A DNA stretch of 64,000 nt from Prorocentrum cordatum. Its lineage: Eukaryota; Sar; Dinophyceae; Prorocentrales; Prorocentraceae. Shown piece after piece: positions 36,729-47,189 of this stretch. Positions within the stretch are counted from its first letter, which is position 1. Every line of letters starts with the position of its first letter. The notes below the pieces were generated by a model. It was given only the letters and a program-made list of their open reading frames with translations, made no database searches and was not told the origin of the DNA. Location of the stretch: NCBI GenBank assembly GCA_963575745.1, contig CAUYUJ010010435.1, positions 1-64,000 of the forward strand, written 5' to 3'. Position numbers and translations under genes: made by a program.

Positions 36729-38644
36729 TCATTTTTCTGGAACGCTGTCGGTCTTAGTCGGCTTTCGCCCACGGCGACGATTGCGAATCGCGACGTTCCT
36801 GGCTTCAGACACCGTTTTGTAAAGCCGCCTTCGTTTTGAAATTACAGTTTTTGCGTGTTCTTTCAGCGCGTTTGTTTCGTTTTTATAATATTGCGCCGTT
36901 GCACGTGCGCGATGGCGCGATTTCAGCAATGTCCCAGACAAAATCGTGCGCGGCAGTTTTTTAGTGAAAAGTTGCGGGTGTTTACTCAACACGTTTGTAG
37001 TCTTATAGTATTATATGTTCCTGGTCCTCGGCGGTTGCATCTTTCGCAAGTTGCCAGGGGCCTCTCTGGGGGCTCATGCAGCTCACGACTTGTCGCTGGG
37101 CCACAGGCTCTTGAGAGAAGCTTTGAACATAGAACACATGATGTGGTGGGTGCGGGGGTGGTCTGGGTCGCCTTCTTTCCACGTCGCTGTAGCAATGCAA
37201 CATGTTGGCTGGCTGTTGATGTGTGTACGCGTTGCCAGCGCAGTTTCCATTGCGTGGCAGCGTGTTAGCACGGCAATACCGCTGCCTCAGCACTGGTCAC
37301 CATGATTATCCATGTAGCCATATTGTATCATGCCGTGCCACAGCATGGCGCAGCATAGCCTAAATAACAGATGATGAGGCTTGCGCCAAGAAGGCCCACG
37401 CCGTGAGTAGCTGGCTTGAGATAGGGCTCCCATGCGGCGTGGCTAGTCCCTGAATGACGGCGAATGTAGCGAGGATGGGGAAGGGCGCGAGACGGGAGCG
37501 AGCCTTCCACCGTAGGCCAATGACGTTCTGGCGCGCCCCCGGCTTGAAGTTGACGGGTCGCAAGTCCTTATGCAAGGAATTGGGGCTTCCTCTGCGTTTT
37601 CCCCGTCGCGCCGCCGGTGCTGCTGCTCATCCTGCTTCTGCTCTTCCCCCCCCCCGTAGGCGTGCGGTACGGCAGCTTAGGGTCGGGGCGACGCGGCGGC
37701 GCCAGCACGGGTGTTCCAGGTCGACACGAGCGCCACCAGCGGCCCCGAAGCGGCCGACGTCGACCGTTCCGCGCCATCGGGAAGCCCCGATCGGTCAAGC
37801 TTGAACGACCACGCGCGGTGTCGGAGGCCAACGCGTTAAGTCGTCAGGGCAGGAGTCTGCCGTACGCTTTCCCTTCCGCCTCGGCTTCTCCCGCAGGACC
37901 TCCTCCGCGCGGCCGCGCCGTTCGCGGCATCCCGCGCGCAGCAGAGCAACGCGAAGGCGGCGATCTTCCCCGCGGAGGAGCCCGCCGGCCCGCTTGTGTC
38001 CATTCGTGCCCCCCTCGTTTGTCTCCTCACGACCCTCATCCTGGCACGCCGGGACAGCCCCCCACCTCCTGTCGTGCTTGTCAGCGCGAGGGGTTTTCTC
38101 GGACGGCGGAAGCCCACCCCCAGTCCCGACTCCCATCCCCGAGCCGGCGATTCAAGATGTCGGGATTTTCAGGCCCCCGGAGACCAGGACACAGATACAC
38201 CAGGACAAGGAAAACCAAGGAAACGACATCCTTTCCTGCAAAGTCACGTTCTTCAGCACCCGTGCATGTTTTGTTTGCTGCACTGCAGGATTTGGGTTTG
38301 TGTCCGGGTTTAGGGGTGCCTTGCAGGCTTTTGGGGTCTGTGTCTGGGTTCATTCTGGACATGCTGCAGCGCAGTATTGTGTTCGTGCCGCCGTTGGGAA
38401 AACTTGGCTTCGAGGGATGTTTGGTGTCCGGGTCTAGCGTGTCCGGGTCTATGGGGCCTGAGATTTGGAGGTGGGGGCGTTTTCTCCAGTCTTGGACCCC
38501 GAATTACGCTACCGAGGAACCCCACATACTTATATTATGGCTGGAGTAATGATAACTGAAATGAAGCATGTGAGAATGATGTAGGTGGCCGTTGCCCCGC
38601 CGATACCGTTGGTGACGTCAGTCACGAGGAGAGGGGGGAGGAGA
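36729..38644. other. Unassigned sequence
   Basis: About 1.9 kb with no recognised protein. GC-rich frames at 37450-38300 look like composition artefacts. No tandem repeat was seen. Confidence 0.35.
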
Positions 38645-39950
38645 GTGGACGACAGTCACGGATAGCGGCCGCGCTCAGGGACCACCACGTGCGCACCCCC
38701 CTTATGGTGTCGAGAAAACCGCCACGCCTGCCGTGCCCTGGACGACCGTTACGGATAGCGGCCACGCTCAGGGACCACCCCGTGCGCACCCCCTGTGGTG
38801 TCGAGGCAACGCCACGCGTGCTGTGCCGTGGACGACCGTCACGGATAGCGGCCGCGCTCAGGGAATACCCCGTGCGCACCCTTGGTGGTGTCGAGAATAT
38901 GCCACTCTTGCTAGGGCAAGGACGACTGTCACGGATAGCGAGCGCGCTCAGGGACCACCCCGTGCGCACCCCTTGTGGTGTCGAGAACCACGCGTACCGT
39001 GCCCTGGACGACCGTCACGGATAGCGGCCGCGCTCAGGGACCACCCCGTGCGCACCCCGTTGTGGTGTCGAGAAAACGCCACGCCTGCCGTGCCTTGGAC
39101 GACCGTCACGGATAGTGGCCGCCTTCTCGGACCACCCCGTGCGCACCGTTGTTGGTGTCGAGGCAACGCCACGCTTTCTACGGCAAGGACGACCGTCACG
39201 GATAGCGTCCACGCTCAGGGACCACCACGTGCACACTCCTTGTGGTGTCGAGGCAACGCCACGCCTGCTGTGCCTTGGGCCTTGGACGACCGTCACGGAT
39301 AGCGGCCGCCCTCCGGGATTACCCCGTGCGCACCCCCTGTGGTGTCGAGAATTTGCAGCGCCAGCTGGGGCAAGGACGACCGTCACGGATAGCGGCCGCC
39401 CTCCCGAACCACCCCGTGCGCACCCCCCGCGGTGTCGGGAACCCCGTGCGCACCCCCTGTGGTGTCGAAAAAATGCTACGTCTGCCGTGCCTTGGACGAC
39501 CGTCGCGGATAGCGGCCGCCCTCAGGGACCACCCCGTGCGCACCTTTCTGTGGTGTCGAGAAAACGCCACGCCTGCCGTGCCCTGGACGACCGTCACGGA
39601 TAGCGGCCGTCTTCGCGGACCACACCGTGCGCACCTTTCTGTGGTGTCGAGAAAACGCCACGCCTGCCGTGCCCTGGACGACCGTCACGCATAGCGGCCG
39701 CGCTCAGGGACCACCCCGTGCGCACCCCCCTTGTGGTGTCGAGAAAACGCCACGCGTGCCGTGCCCTGGACGACCGTCACGGATAGCGGCCACGCTCAGG
39801 GACCACCCCGTGCGCACCCTCTGTGGTGTCGATCGAGAAAACGCCACGCTTGCCGTGCCCAAGCCGACCGTCACGGATAGCGGCCGCGCTCAGGGATTAT
39901 CCCGTGCGCACCCTTGGTGGTGTCGAGAATCTGCCATGCCTGCTGTGACC
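38645..39950. repeat. About 90-bp tandem array
   Basis: About 14-15 units, each with GACGACCGTCACGGATAGCG, GGGACCACCCCGTGCGCACC and GTGGTGTCGAGAA. Marker steps are 93, 90, 90, 86, 91, 90, 97, 90, 120, 91, 91, 92 and 94. Many steps are multiples of three, which keeps frames open on both strands without evidence of coding. Confidence 0.97.
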
Positions 39951-40360
39951 TGGAGAATGGGGGGGGGCGGGAGGTGGTGAGGGAGGCGCGGGTGCGACGC
40001 GGGTGGGAAGAAAACCAAAACCCCACGAAACATGTGGGGGGAAAAACAATCGCAACCCCAGTCCCGACCCCCTGGTTCGCGGGTTCGGGGATTGGGTCGG
40101 GATTGGGGATGGGGGTGGGTTTTCGCCTTCCCATTCTCTTTTTTGCAGAATCGCACGGAACAGCGCGGCGGGTGATGCTGTCAGTGTCCCGTTCTTCGGG
40201 GCCTCTGCCAGGCCCCAGGGCCGCCAACGAACTGTTCAGGATGAGAAGTCAGTCTTGGGGAAGAGGTCCAGACCTCCAGTGATCCGTGTTGTGACAATAG
40301 CGACGTCGGAGTTCTGGGAACCGCTCGCAGAGGGGAAGAATGGTAGGTGTTCACATCTTC

Positions 40361-40392
<32 letters not shown>

Positions 40393-40639
40393 ACGCTTAT
40401 ACATCTAAACTATGGACGGACGCATTATCATACCCAAATCTCCGAGGGAACATAGCTTAGAAGTGGGTATTCGTCAGGACTTCCCGCTTGCGCTTGTGTT
40501 TGGCCGTTTCGCTGGGGGCACCCTCATAATTCTGACAATCGGACGCGCCCATCACGCAGAACGCGACGTCAGGGTAAGACGTACCCGAAACGTACCCAGC
40601 CCCTTCTCCACGCAAGGCGACTATTCATAGGAGCTTCCC
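39951..40639. other. Unassigned sequence with (TA)n run
   Basis: A (TA)n run at about 40360-40386. Part of 40190-40315 resembles family I (CCAGGCCCCAGGGCCG, ACGTCGGAG). No gene was recognised. Confidence 0.45.
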
Positions 40640-41145
40640 AGATGAAGAACGCATTGCGAGACATGCACGATCTGCGTTACCCTGCACTCCGCCGCGTTTC
40701 CCAGGAAACCCCAAAAGTGGCGATTGATTCTCAGTTCGCAGCCCCCGAGTGAGCCGCGAGGTCCTGAGTGCACTGCGCTGCCCTGCACGCCGCCGTGAAC
40801 GTGGCGACCGTTGCCCAGTTCGCAGCCCAAGAGGGAGCGCGGCGAGGACCCAGATGCTCTGCGCTGCCCTCACCTCCGCCGTGCCTGCCAGGAGCCCACG
40901 GAAGTGGCGGCAGTTGCGCAGGTCGCAGCCCTCTACGGGAGCCGCGAGGTCCTAAATGAATCAGCGTTGCCCTCGCCTCCGCCATGCCTTCGAGGAGCCC
41001 GTCAACGTGACGACCGTTGCGCCGTTCGCAGCACCTGAGGGAACCGCGAGGCCTCCGATGGCTCTGCGCTGCCCTGCACGCCGCTGTGTCCCCCCAGGAG
41101 CCCACGAACATGGCGACTGTTGCGCAGTTCGCAGCCCCCGAGTAG
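40640..41145. repeat. About 103-bp tandem array
   Basis: Four to five diverged units marked by GTTGCGCAGTTCGCAGCCC-type ends and CTGCGCTGCCCT. Steps are about 84 to 108 bp. Confidence 0.8.
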
Positions 41146-41174
41146 AACAGACACGAGGAAGGAAGGCACGGAGG

Positions 41175-41300
41175 TAGTAGAAGGAGGAGGTAGAGGCGAG
41201 CAGGAGGGGGAGGAGGGCAAGGAGGAGGTGGAGGAGGAGGAGTAGGAGGAGCAGGAGGAGGAGGAGGAGGAGGGGGAGGGGGAGGAGGAGGAGGAAGACG
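41175..41300. repeat. (GGA)n tract
   Basis: About 125 bp of GGA on the + strand. Confidence 0.9.
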
Positions 41301-41496
41301 CGCGAGCAGTGCTCGATTGAAAACGAGAACCCAACATTGCAGTACGTAGCACCCTGCAAAGGCGGATGAGAGTGAGGGGGCGGTGGGGACGTCGGCGGTC
41401 TGCAAGACTCTGGAGAAGCCCGCCGCATGCGCCCAAATTTCACAAAGTCTACAACGAGCCCGCCGCAGGCGCCGTTTCTTCAAACCAATGCGGATC

Positions 41497-41765
41497 GGTC
41501 GCGGGTGGGTCGCGGGGTAGGTCGCAGGTGGGTCGCAGGTGGGTCGCGGGTGGGTCGCGGGTGGGTCGCGGGTTGGTCGCGGGTGGGTCGCGGGTGGGTC
41601 GCGGGTGGGTCGCAGGTGGGTCGCGGGTGGATCGCGGGTGGGTCGCGGGTGGGTCGCGGGGTGGGTCGCGGGTGGGTCGCGGGTGGGTCGCGGGGTGGGT
41701 CGCGGGTGGGTCGCGGGGTGGGTCGCGGGGTGTGTCGCGGAGTGGGTCACGGGTGGGTCGTGGGG
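41497..41765. repeat. 10-bp GGTGGGTCGC minisatellite
   Basis: About 26 tandem decamers with minor variants. All three frames remain open, reading GGSRVGRGWVA on + and THPRPTRDPPA on -. Confidence 0.97.
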
Positions 41766-42017
41766 GGAACGGCGACAACAAACAACCACAACAACAACAA
41801 GCAGAATCCTCACCGCGGATGCTCATGTCAGCCACGCACCCAGGGTCAATGAATGACCGTTCGGCCCCCTCACTCTGATCATACATTTGATCTCACAGTG
41901 GAACACAATTTTTCTGCACAGGTTTTGCTAGCAGACAATGTGTTTGCTCTGTTGCGTCCTATGCAGTCTACCAGCATTGTAGAACCTTCCAATGCGCTGT
42001 GGAGTTGCTTCTTTTAT

Positions 42018-42873
42018 TAATCGCTTCGCTCATTCCGCCGGCCCATACAGTCTCATGTCTGCCGTTTGCCCGAGGGCCTGGTGTCAATGCGGCGCTTTGG
42101 GGGTTCCTGGGGCCGCTTGGGGGACTCCTGGGGCGCTCGGGGGGGCATTTGGGGGGCCTCCTGGGGCCGCTTGGGGGACTCTTGGGGGCCTCCTGAGGGC
42201 CTCGTGGGGGCCTCTTGGGGCCTCTTAGGGGCCTCTTGGGGCCTCGTAGGGGCTTCTTAGGGCCGAGGGCTCGAAATGTTGTTTCGTGTTCCCTCTCTGG
42301 GGCCCCTTTGGGGGCGTTCTTGGGGCCCTCTTGGACCGTCTTGGAGGCTTCTTGGGCCGTCTTCGAGCCCTCTTGGGCCATCTTGGGGCCCTCTTGGGGG
42401 CCTCTTGGGCCCTCTTGGGGCGAGCTTGGGGGCCTCTTGGGCCGTCTTGGGGCGTCGGGAAGCCGAAAAGGTGGAAGCTCCAAAATCTCTCCCAAACCTA
42501 AGGAAAAACAATGAATTGTGCCTCCGGGGGCCCTCTTGGGAGTGCTCTTGGAGGCCTCTTGGGGCGTCTGGGGGCTATCTTGGGCGTCTTGGAGCGATCT
42601 TGTGGCATGTCGGACCCCTCGTGTACCATCTTGGGGGCCTCTTGGGGGCCTCTTGGCCTTTCTTGGGGCTCTCGGGGACGTCTCGGAGCCTGTTGATGCG
42701 CTCATGGAGCGCTCCTGGAGCGCTCTGGGGGAGTCTCCCGGGGATCGCCCGGGGGTCGGTCGGGGTACTTTTCGTCCGGGGACCCCCAGGGGCCGCCCCG
42801 CGCGCGCGAACTAGAGAATTGTTAACCAGTTACCGGAGATCTTAGCACGCCTCTGGCCCGTTGGGCAGGCGAA
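42018..42873. mobile_element. Family H element with CTTGGGGCC interior, copy 1
   Basis: Left end TAATCGCTTCGCTC then ATTCCGCCGGCCCA; right end CGGAGATCTTAGCACGCCTC then TGGCCCGTTGGGCAGGCGAA. The interior is CTCTTGGGGCC/GCCGTCTTGG repeats. Colinear with 60730-61689 end to end. Terminal ATTCCGCCGGCCCA is nearly inverted at the right end, best seen in copy 2. Open frames here are repeat artefacts. Confidence 0.8.
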
Positions 42874-43923
42874 TTTTCCCGTCTGTTCCCGTAAGCAATT
42901 CGACGCGTGCCCCCGGGCATCTCGACCCCTTCATGGGGCGAGCTTTTCATCCAGAGCCGCTTTCTGGGTGTCCTGAGGCCGGGAAGCTGCTCTTGGAGGC
43001 AAGGCATCTTGGTAGCTCGACCTTTGGGTGTCCGGTTCCGGCGTCCGAATTGGAGGGGAGCTCTTGCTGAGCCACCTTGCACGCTTGACTGGAAAGGAGA
43101 AAGGGGGAGTTCCCGATCTCGTGGAGTTGCGCTGGTCGGGTCGCGAACAGGAGCAGGTGGGTGAGCAAGCGATGGCCCCATCCCGTGGTAATCCGCCGTT
43201 TCGTGCAAAGTCTACCTCAGTTTGTCCTTGAGGTAGTCGGTGGCCAGCCGGGCTTGCTCAGACCTTCGACCCGTCTCCTGTTTCCTCCTCCTCCTCTTCT
43301 GTTATCCGTCCGCTTCTCTCCTGCTCCATCCGCTCCGCCTTCCTGACCTCCTCCCTGTCGCGCTTCTGGGCTGCGAAGAAAACCGGTCCCGACCAGCCCC
43401 TCTGCGAGGCTTGTTCACAGGACAGGTTGCCCCCCTGTATGAAGTTTCTTTCTCGGTGCAGATAGGCGCCTTCCAGCCACAACGACCCCAGCCACTCCCG
43501 ACTCCTAGAGAGTCAGTGCTGGAAAATCGGCGAGATCGCGGAGAGGTGCAGAGGGAAGAGGACGGAGCGAGGAAGCTCGACATTTGGAGGAACAGGGGGG
43601 GCCACGAGCCATGGGCACACTGGGCGGAGACAGATCAGCCACGCGCAGAGGGGGGCGTGGGGGAAGGGAGGGAGGGCTTCTTAGGAGCACCCCCAGCGCC
43701 TCCTGAGACGCAGCCTCCTAAGAAGCCCCCCCCCCTCCCTCCATCCCCCCTGTGCGCGCCGCCAGACAGAGGATCTCCTCGACTCGATGCTTCCACGATT
43801 CCTCCTCGCTCTGTTCTCCTCCCCCTCCTCCCCCCTCCCTCTCTGCCCAGCCCCCCCCCTCCCCCCCAACCAGGAGGAGCGGCGGCGCGCCCCGTCGTGT
43901 GTTGGGGGCCTCCTTCGTCGTCG
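42874..43923. other. Unassigned sequence
   Basis: No recognised gene. GC-rich with C-runs near 43725-43745 and 43850-43870. Confidence 0.35.
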
Positions 43924-44432
43924 TCCTCCTCCTCCTCCTCCTCCTCCTCCTCCTCCTCCTCCCCTCGTCGTCCTCGTCGTCGTCGTTCTCTTCTTCCCCC
44001 TCCTCCTCCCCCTTATCCTCCTCCTCCTCCTCCTCCTCCTCCTCCTCCTCCTCCTCCTCATCCTTGTCCTCCCTTTTCAGCAGCGAGCGCGGGTCTGTGC
44101 CGAGCTCGGTAAACAGGGTGCGTCTGGGACTCGGGCCGCTCTCCGAGAGGCCTCCCCGGGGGACCGCGCGGTGGCGGACCGCGCGGCGGCGGACCGCGCG
44201 GGACGTCGAGGCCACCGCGCGTTCCGCCTCCGCGCGGCTATGGTTTTCCTCTCCGTGGCGTGCCCAAGCCGGAGGGGCCGATTGTCCACCACCACACACC
44301 ATAGGTAGGGTCAGGAGGAGGAGGAGGAGGAGGAGGAGGAGGAGGGGGAGAGGGACGGTGTGACAGCGGCGCCAACGCGAACAGAACAGTGCAGAGGAGG
44401 AGGAGGAGGAGGAGGAGGAGGAGGAGGAGGAC
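43924..44432. repeat. (TCC)n and (GGA)n runs
   Basis: TCC at about 43924-43960 and 44001-44062, and GGA at about 44312-44352 and 44395-44431, separated by GCGGACCGCGCGG words (44160-44205). Confidence 0.9.
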
Positions 44433-45174
44433 CTCCCCATCCTCCCTTCTTCCTCGCCCTCGCTATGGTAGTGGTGGTGGACACTGGCCCATCAAAGCCC
44501 CACACCCGTCCCGTGAGAAGTTGTATCCGGTACGATTCTGTCAGGTCCGCCCCCGAGCCTGGACGTCGCCCGGAGGTTGGGTCGGGGCCGCCGCGCCGCC
44601 GTGAGGTACAAGGTCGATGTCGGTTCGGGGAGGGCGCCCTAGTGGTCTTCGTGTCTGTTGGATGTTTCTGCGCACCCGTGGGGAGGGTATCCCTGGCTGT
44701 TCTGTGCGATTTGACCGGCGGAGGGCCTCATGTTCTCGAAGGGCTTTCTTCTGTCCTACCAACCCGACCCCGATACTCTGCGTTTGCCGAGCGGCCCTGG
44801 GAGTTTACCAAACAGCCCTGCCCTGCTCGATTCCTTCCCTGGGTGCGTTTACTGCACCGCTTTGCTCGTCGGGGTGCTCATTTGGAGGGTGGATGTTCTG
44901 CTCGCTACGCTTACTCTCGAAGGAGAAAAAAGGCAGCTGCGCAAAACTCTCGGCGCCGTGCGCGGATCTCTTGGGTCGGCTGTATACGGCAGGTTCGCGC
45001 CGCATTGGTTCCTGACACCGCGGAGATCGTTCCATATTGAACGATCGGCCCTTCCATCACCGCCGGATCATCCAACGACGGGCCGATCCTGGGCCGCGGG
45101 CGGCTTTCGACGTGGAACGCCCGCAGCGGGGTCGCGGCGAGTCGGCACGACGCGAACCTGCCGGAAAGAAAGAG
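44433..45174. other. Unassigned sequence
   Basis: No recognised gene. 44950-45040 weakly resembles family B (GTGCGCGGATCTCTTGGGTCGG). Confidence 0.35.
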
Positions 45175-45216
45175 GGAGGAGGAGGAGGAGGAGGAGGAGG
45201 AGGAGGAGGAGGAGAG
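45175..45216. repeat. (GGA)n run
   Basis: A pure GGA run of about 42 bp. Confidence 0.95.
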
Positions 45217-45339
45217 CCTGCCCGCCCCCCCCCTCCGCCGCGCGCGCGGCCGAGGACGCCCCGCCGAGGCGGCCGCCCTCCCCCGAGGGCGGCGCGCCCC
45301 TGCGGCCGCGGGCGCGCTGCGACCCGCAGAGGCCACCGG

Positions 45340-45535
45340 GCCGCCACCGGCCACGGCCACGGCCACGGCAAGGGCCACGGCCAGGGGCGGCCACGGGCAG
45401 GGCCACGGCCAGTGGCGGCCGCGGCCACGGTCGGCAGCGCAGCGCCAGGACGCGGCCACGGCCGCGGCCACGGTCGGCGGGGCGGCCGCGGGCACGGCCG
45501 CGGCCACGGTCGGCGAGCATGGCGCCGCAGCGCCG
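45340..45535. repeat. GGCCACGGC minisatellite
   Basis: 6- and 9-bp units GGCCAC, GGCCGC and GGGCAG repeated about 25 times, reading HGHGKGHGQG in one frame. Confidence 0.9.
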
Positions 45536-45690
45536 AGGCAGCGGCGGTGCGGCGGGAGGTGCAGCCCACTGCTCTGCACGCCGACGCAGCGGCGATGCGG
45601 CGCGAGCCTCGGACCCCATCGGCTCGGGCCCCATCCAGGAGGCCTCTGGTTGCGAAGAGCGGTCCGAGTGCAGTGTCTGGCAAGACAGCT

Positions 45691-45691
<1 letters not shown>

Positions 45692-45722
<31 letters not shown>
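45692..45722. repeat. (CA)n dinucleotide run
   Basis: About 15 CA units. Confidence 0.97.
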
Positions 45723-45725
<3 letters not shown>

Positions 45726-46412
45726 AAGTCAGCATTGGCGGGAGAGGAGGGTCTGCAGCAGCGCTTCCCCGCCATCCCAGCCATGTTCCCCAGAGGCCCC
45801 CCAGGGGGCTGGGTTGGCAGCACGCATCTTGCGCTGCACACGCGTCCGGCCCGGGACAGAAAGCCATGATGTGAGATCGGACATTGCGAGAACGACATTT
45901 GCCCAGACAAGTCGACGAGGGATATCTCAGCCCCCCACCAGCCGGCCCCAGGCCTGGCGCCGTCGGGAGCGATGGGGTCGACAGCTCCGGGCGGGCTTCG
46001 CGTCGTGGGCCCTTTCGCTGCACCGACCTTGGGGGGCCCAGCAGGAGAAGGTCAGGGGCAACGCCGTTTGGGGGAGGTTAGTTGCACGCGGGTCGTTGGG
46101 CTCGGGTATTCCTGGGTATCCAGATCCCAAGATACCTCAATCGCCTTCCTACTTCAAGAGTCGAGATGTTTCCGTGGCTCATTGTTATCATCTGGGCGGG
46201 CTCGAGCCCTGCGTTATCCGCCCTCTTTTCATGGTCCCATCTACTTCCGACTGGCGTCGCCCCCCCCAGACCCCCAAGTTTCAAGGCAGATGCCGAACCA
46301 AATGACTTCAGCATTTTCGTTGGCGTCCGCGGGCCGGGCCGCGCGTGCAAACTGAACACTGAAATTTTTGGGCGAGGGGTGGTCGGCAAAACCTGCCTTA
46401 GGTTTCGCGGAG
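45723..46412. other. Unassigned sequence
   Basis: No recognised gene or repeat. Confidence 0.35.
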
Positions 46413-46650
46413 TGCTGACGGGGCCTGATGGCCGAACCGGTCCAGGAACGTGTGGTTTCGCTACCGCAGGCCTGTTGCCGATCTCCGGGGGTGGAAAAGT
46501 CTCCTACCCTGACACGTCGATTAGCGACTTGGCCGTTTTCGGTTCGCGAGAGGGCGTCGCGGCCGTCATTCTTGCGGGTCCAGGTCCGTCGGTTTCGGTC
46601 CCCGGCCGTTTTCACGAAGGGGAGGTTTACTGAAGGCAGGTTTGTCCACT
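46413..46650. repeat. Dispersed repeat family K, copy 2
   Basis: Shares CCCTGACACGTCGATTAGCG, CGTTTTCGGTTCGCGAGAGG and CGCGGCCGTCAT with 20690-20960, in the same order. Confidence 0.65.
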
Positions 46651-47189
46651 GGCGAGATCTGTCTGCCTGCGACGCGTCTTGGTTCCAGGCTGATGCTTCG
46701 CATCGCTAGGCCAGCCCCCCCCTTATCGTTGCCCCTCAGGCCGCCGGCGTGCCCCTTGCCCGGGCACGCCGGGTCGGACGAGCCCAGACATCAGGCATCT
46801 TGGGAAAAAGGCCAGCCATTGAATCAGTGGCGGAGCGTTTTTGGCTTTCATTTCGACCCACCGAAGGATATTTTAAGAAGCTGTTGTGGTTTGTACGAAC
46901 TGCTATTAGAACAGTTCTGCCTGAGAGAGTCTTGTTTTAATGCATCTGATTTGTTTTCGAAGACCGTGGAGGCCCTGGCGACCCTCTATTCCCCGACGCC
47001 CGCGCTCGCGCGCGCGTGGCAGCTTCCTGGCGGACCACGCCGAGGACATCCGCAGGGCGCGCCGCCGCCAGCGCTGGGCCGCCGTGCGGAGCAGAGGGGG
47101 TGGAAGCGAGGGACGGGCACGAACAGATTGGGTCGGAGGTGGATAGACGCCCTCAGATCGTGAATCACTGAAGTCTCCGCTTGTCTTGG
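46651..47189. other. Unassigned sequence
   Basis: No recognised gene or repeat. Confidence 0.35.

Noticed and set aside
38645-39950. CRISPR-like array
   Set aside because: The units are homogeneous 90-bp repeats without unique spacers, and the context is eukaryotic.
44730-46305. Long frames of 370-422 codons on both strands
   Set aside because: They run through (GGA)n, GGCCACGGC and (CA)n repeats and keep no consistent composition outside them.
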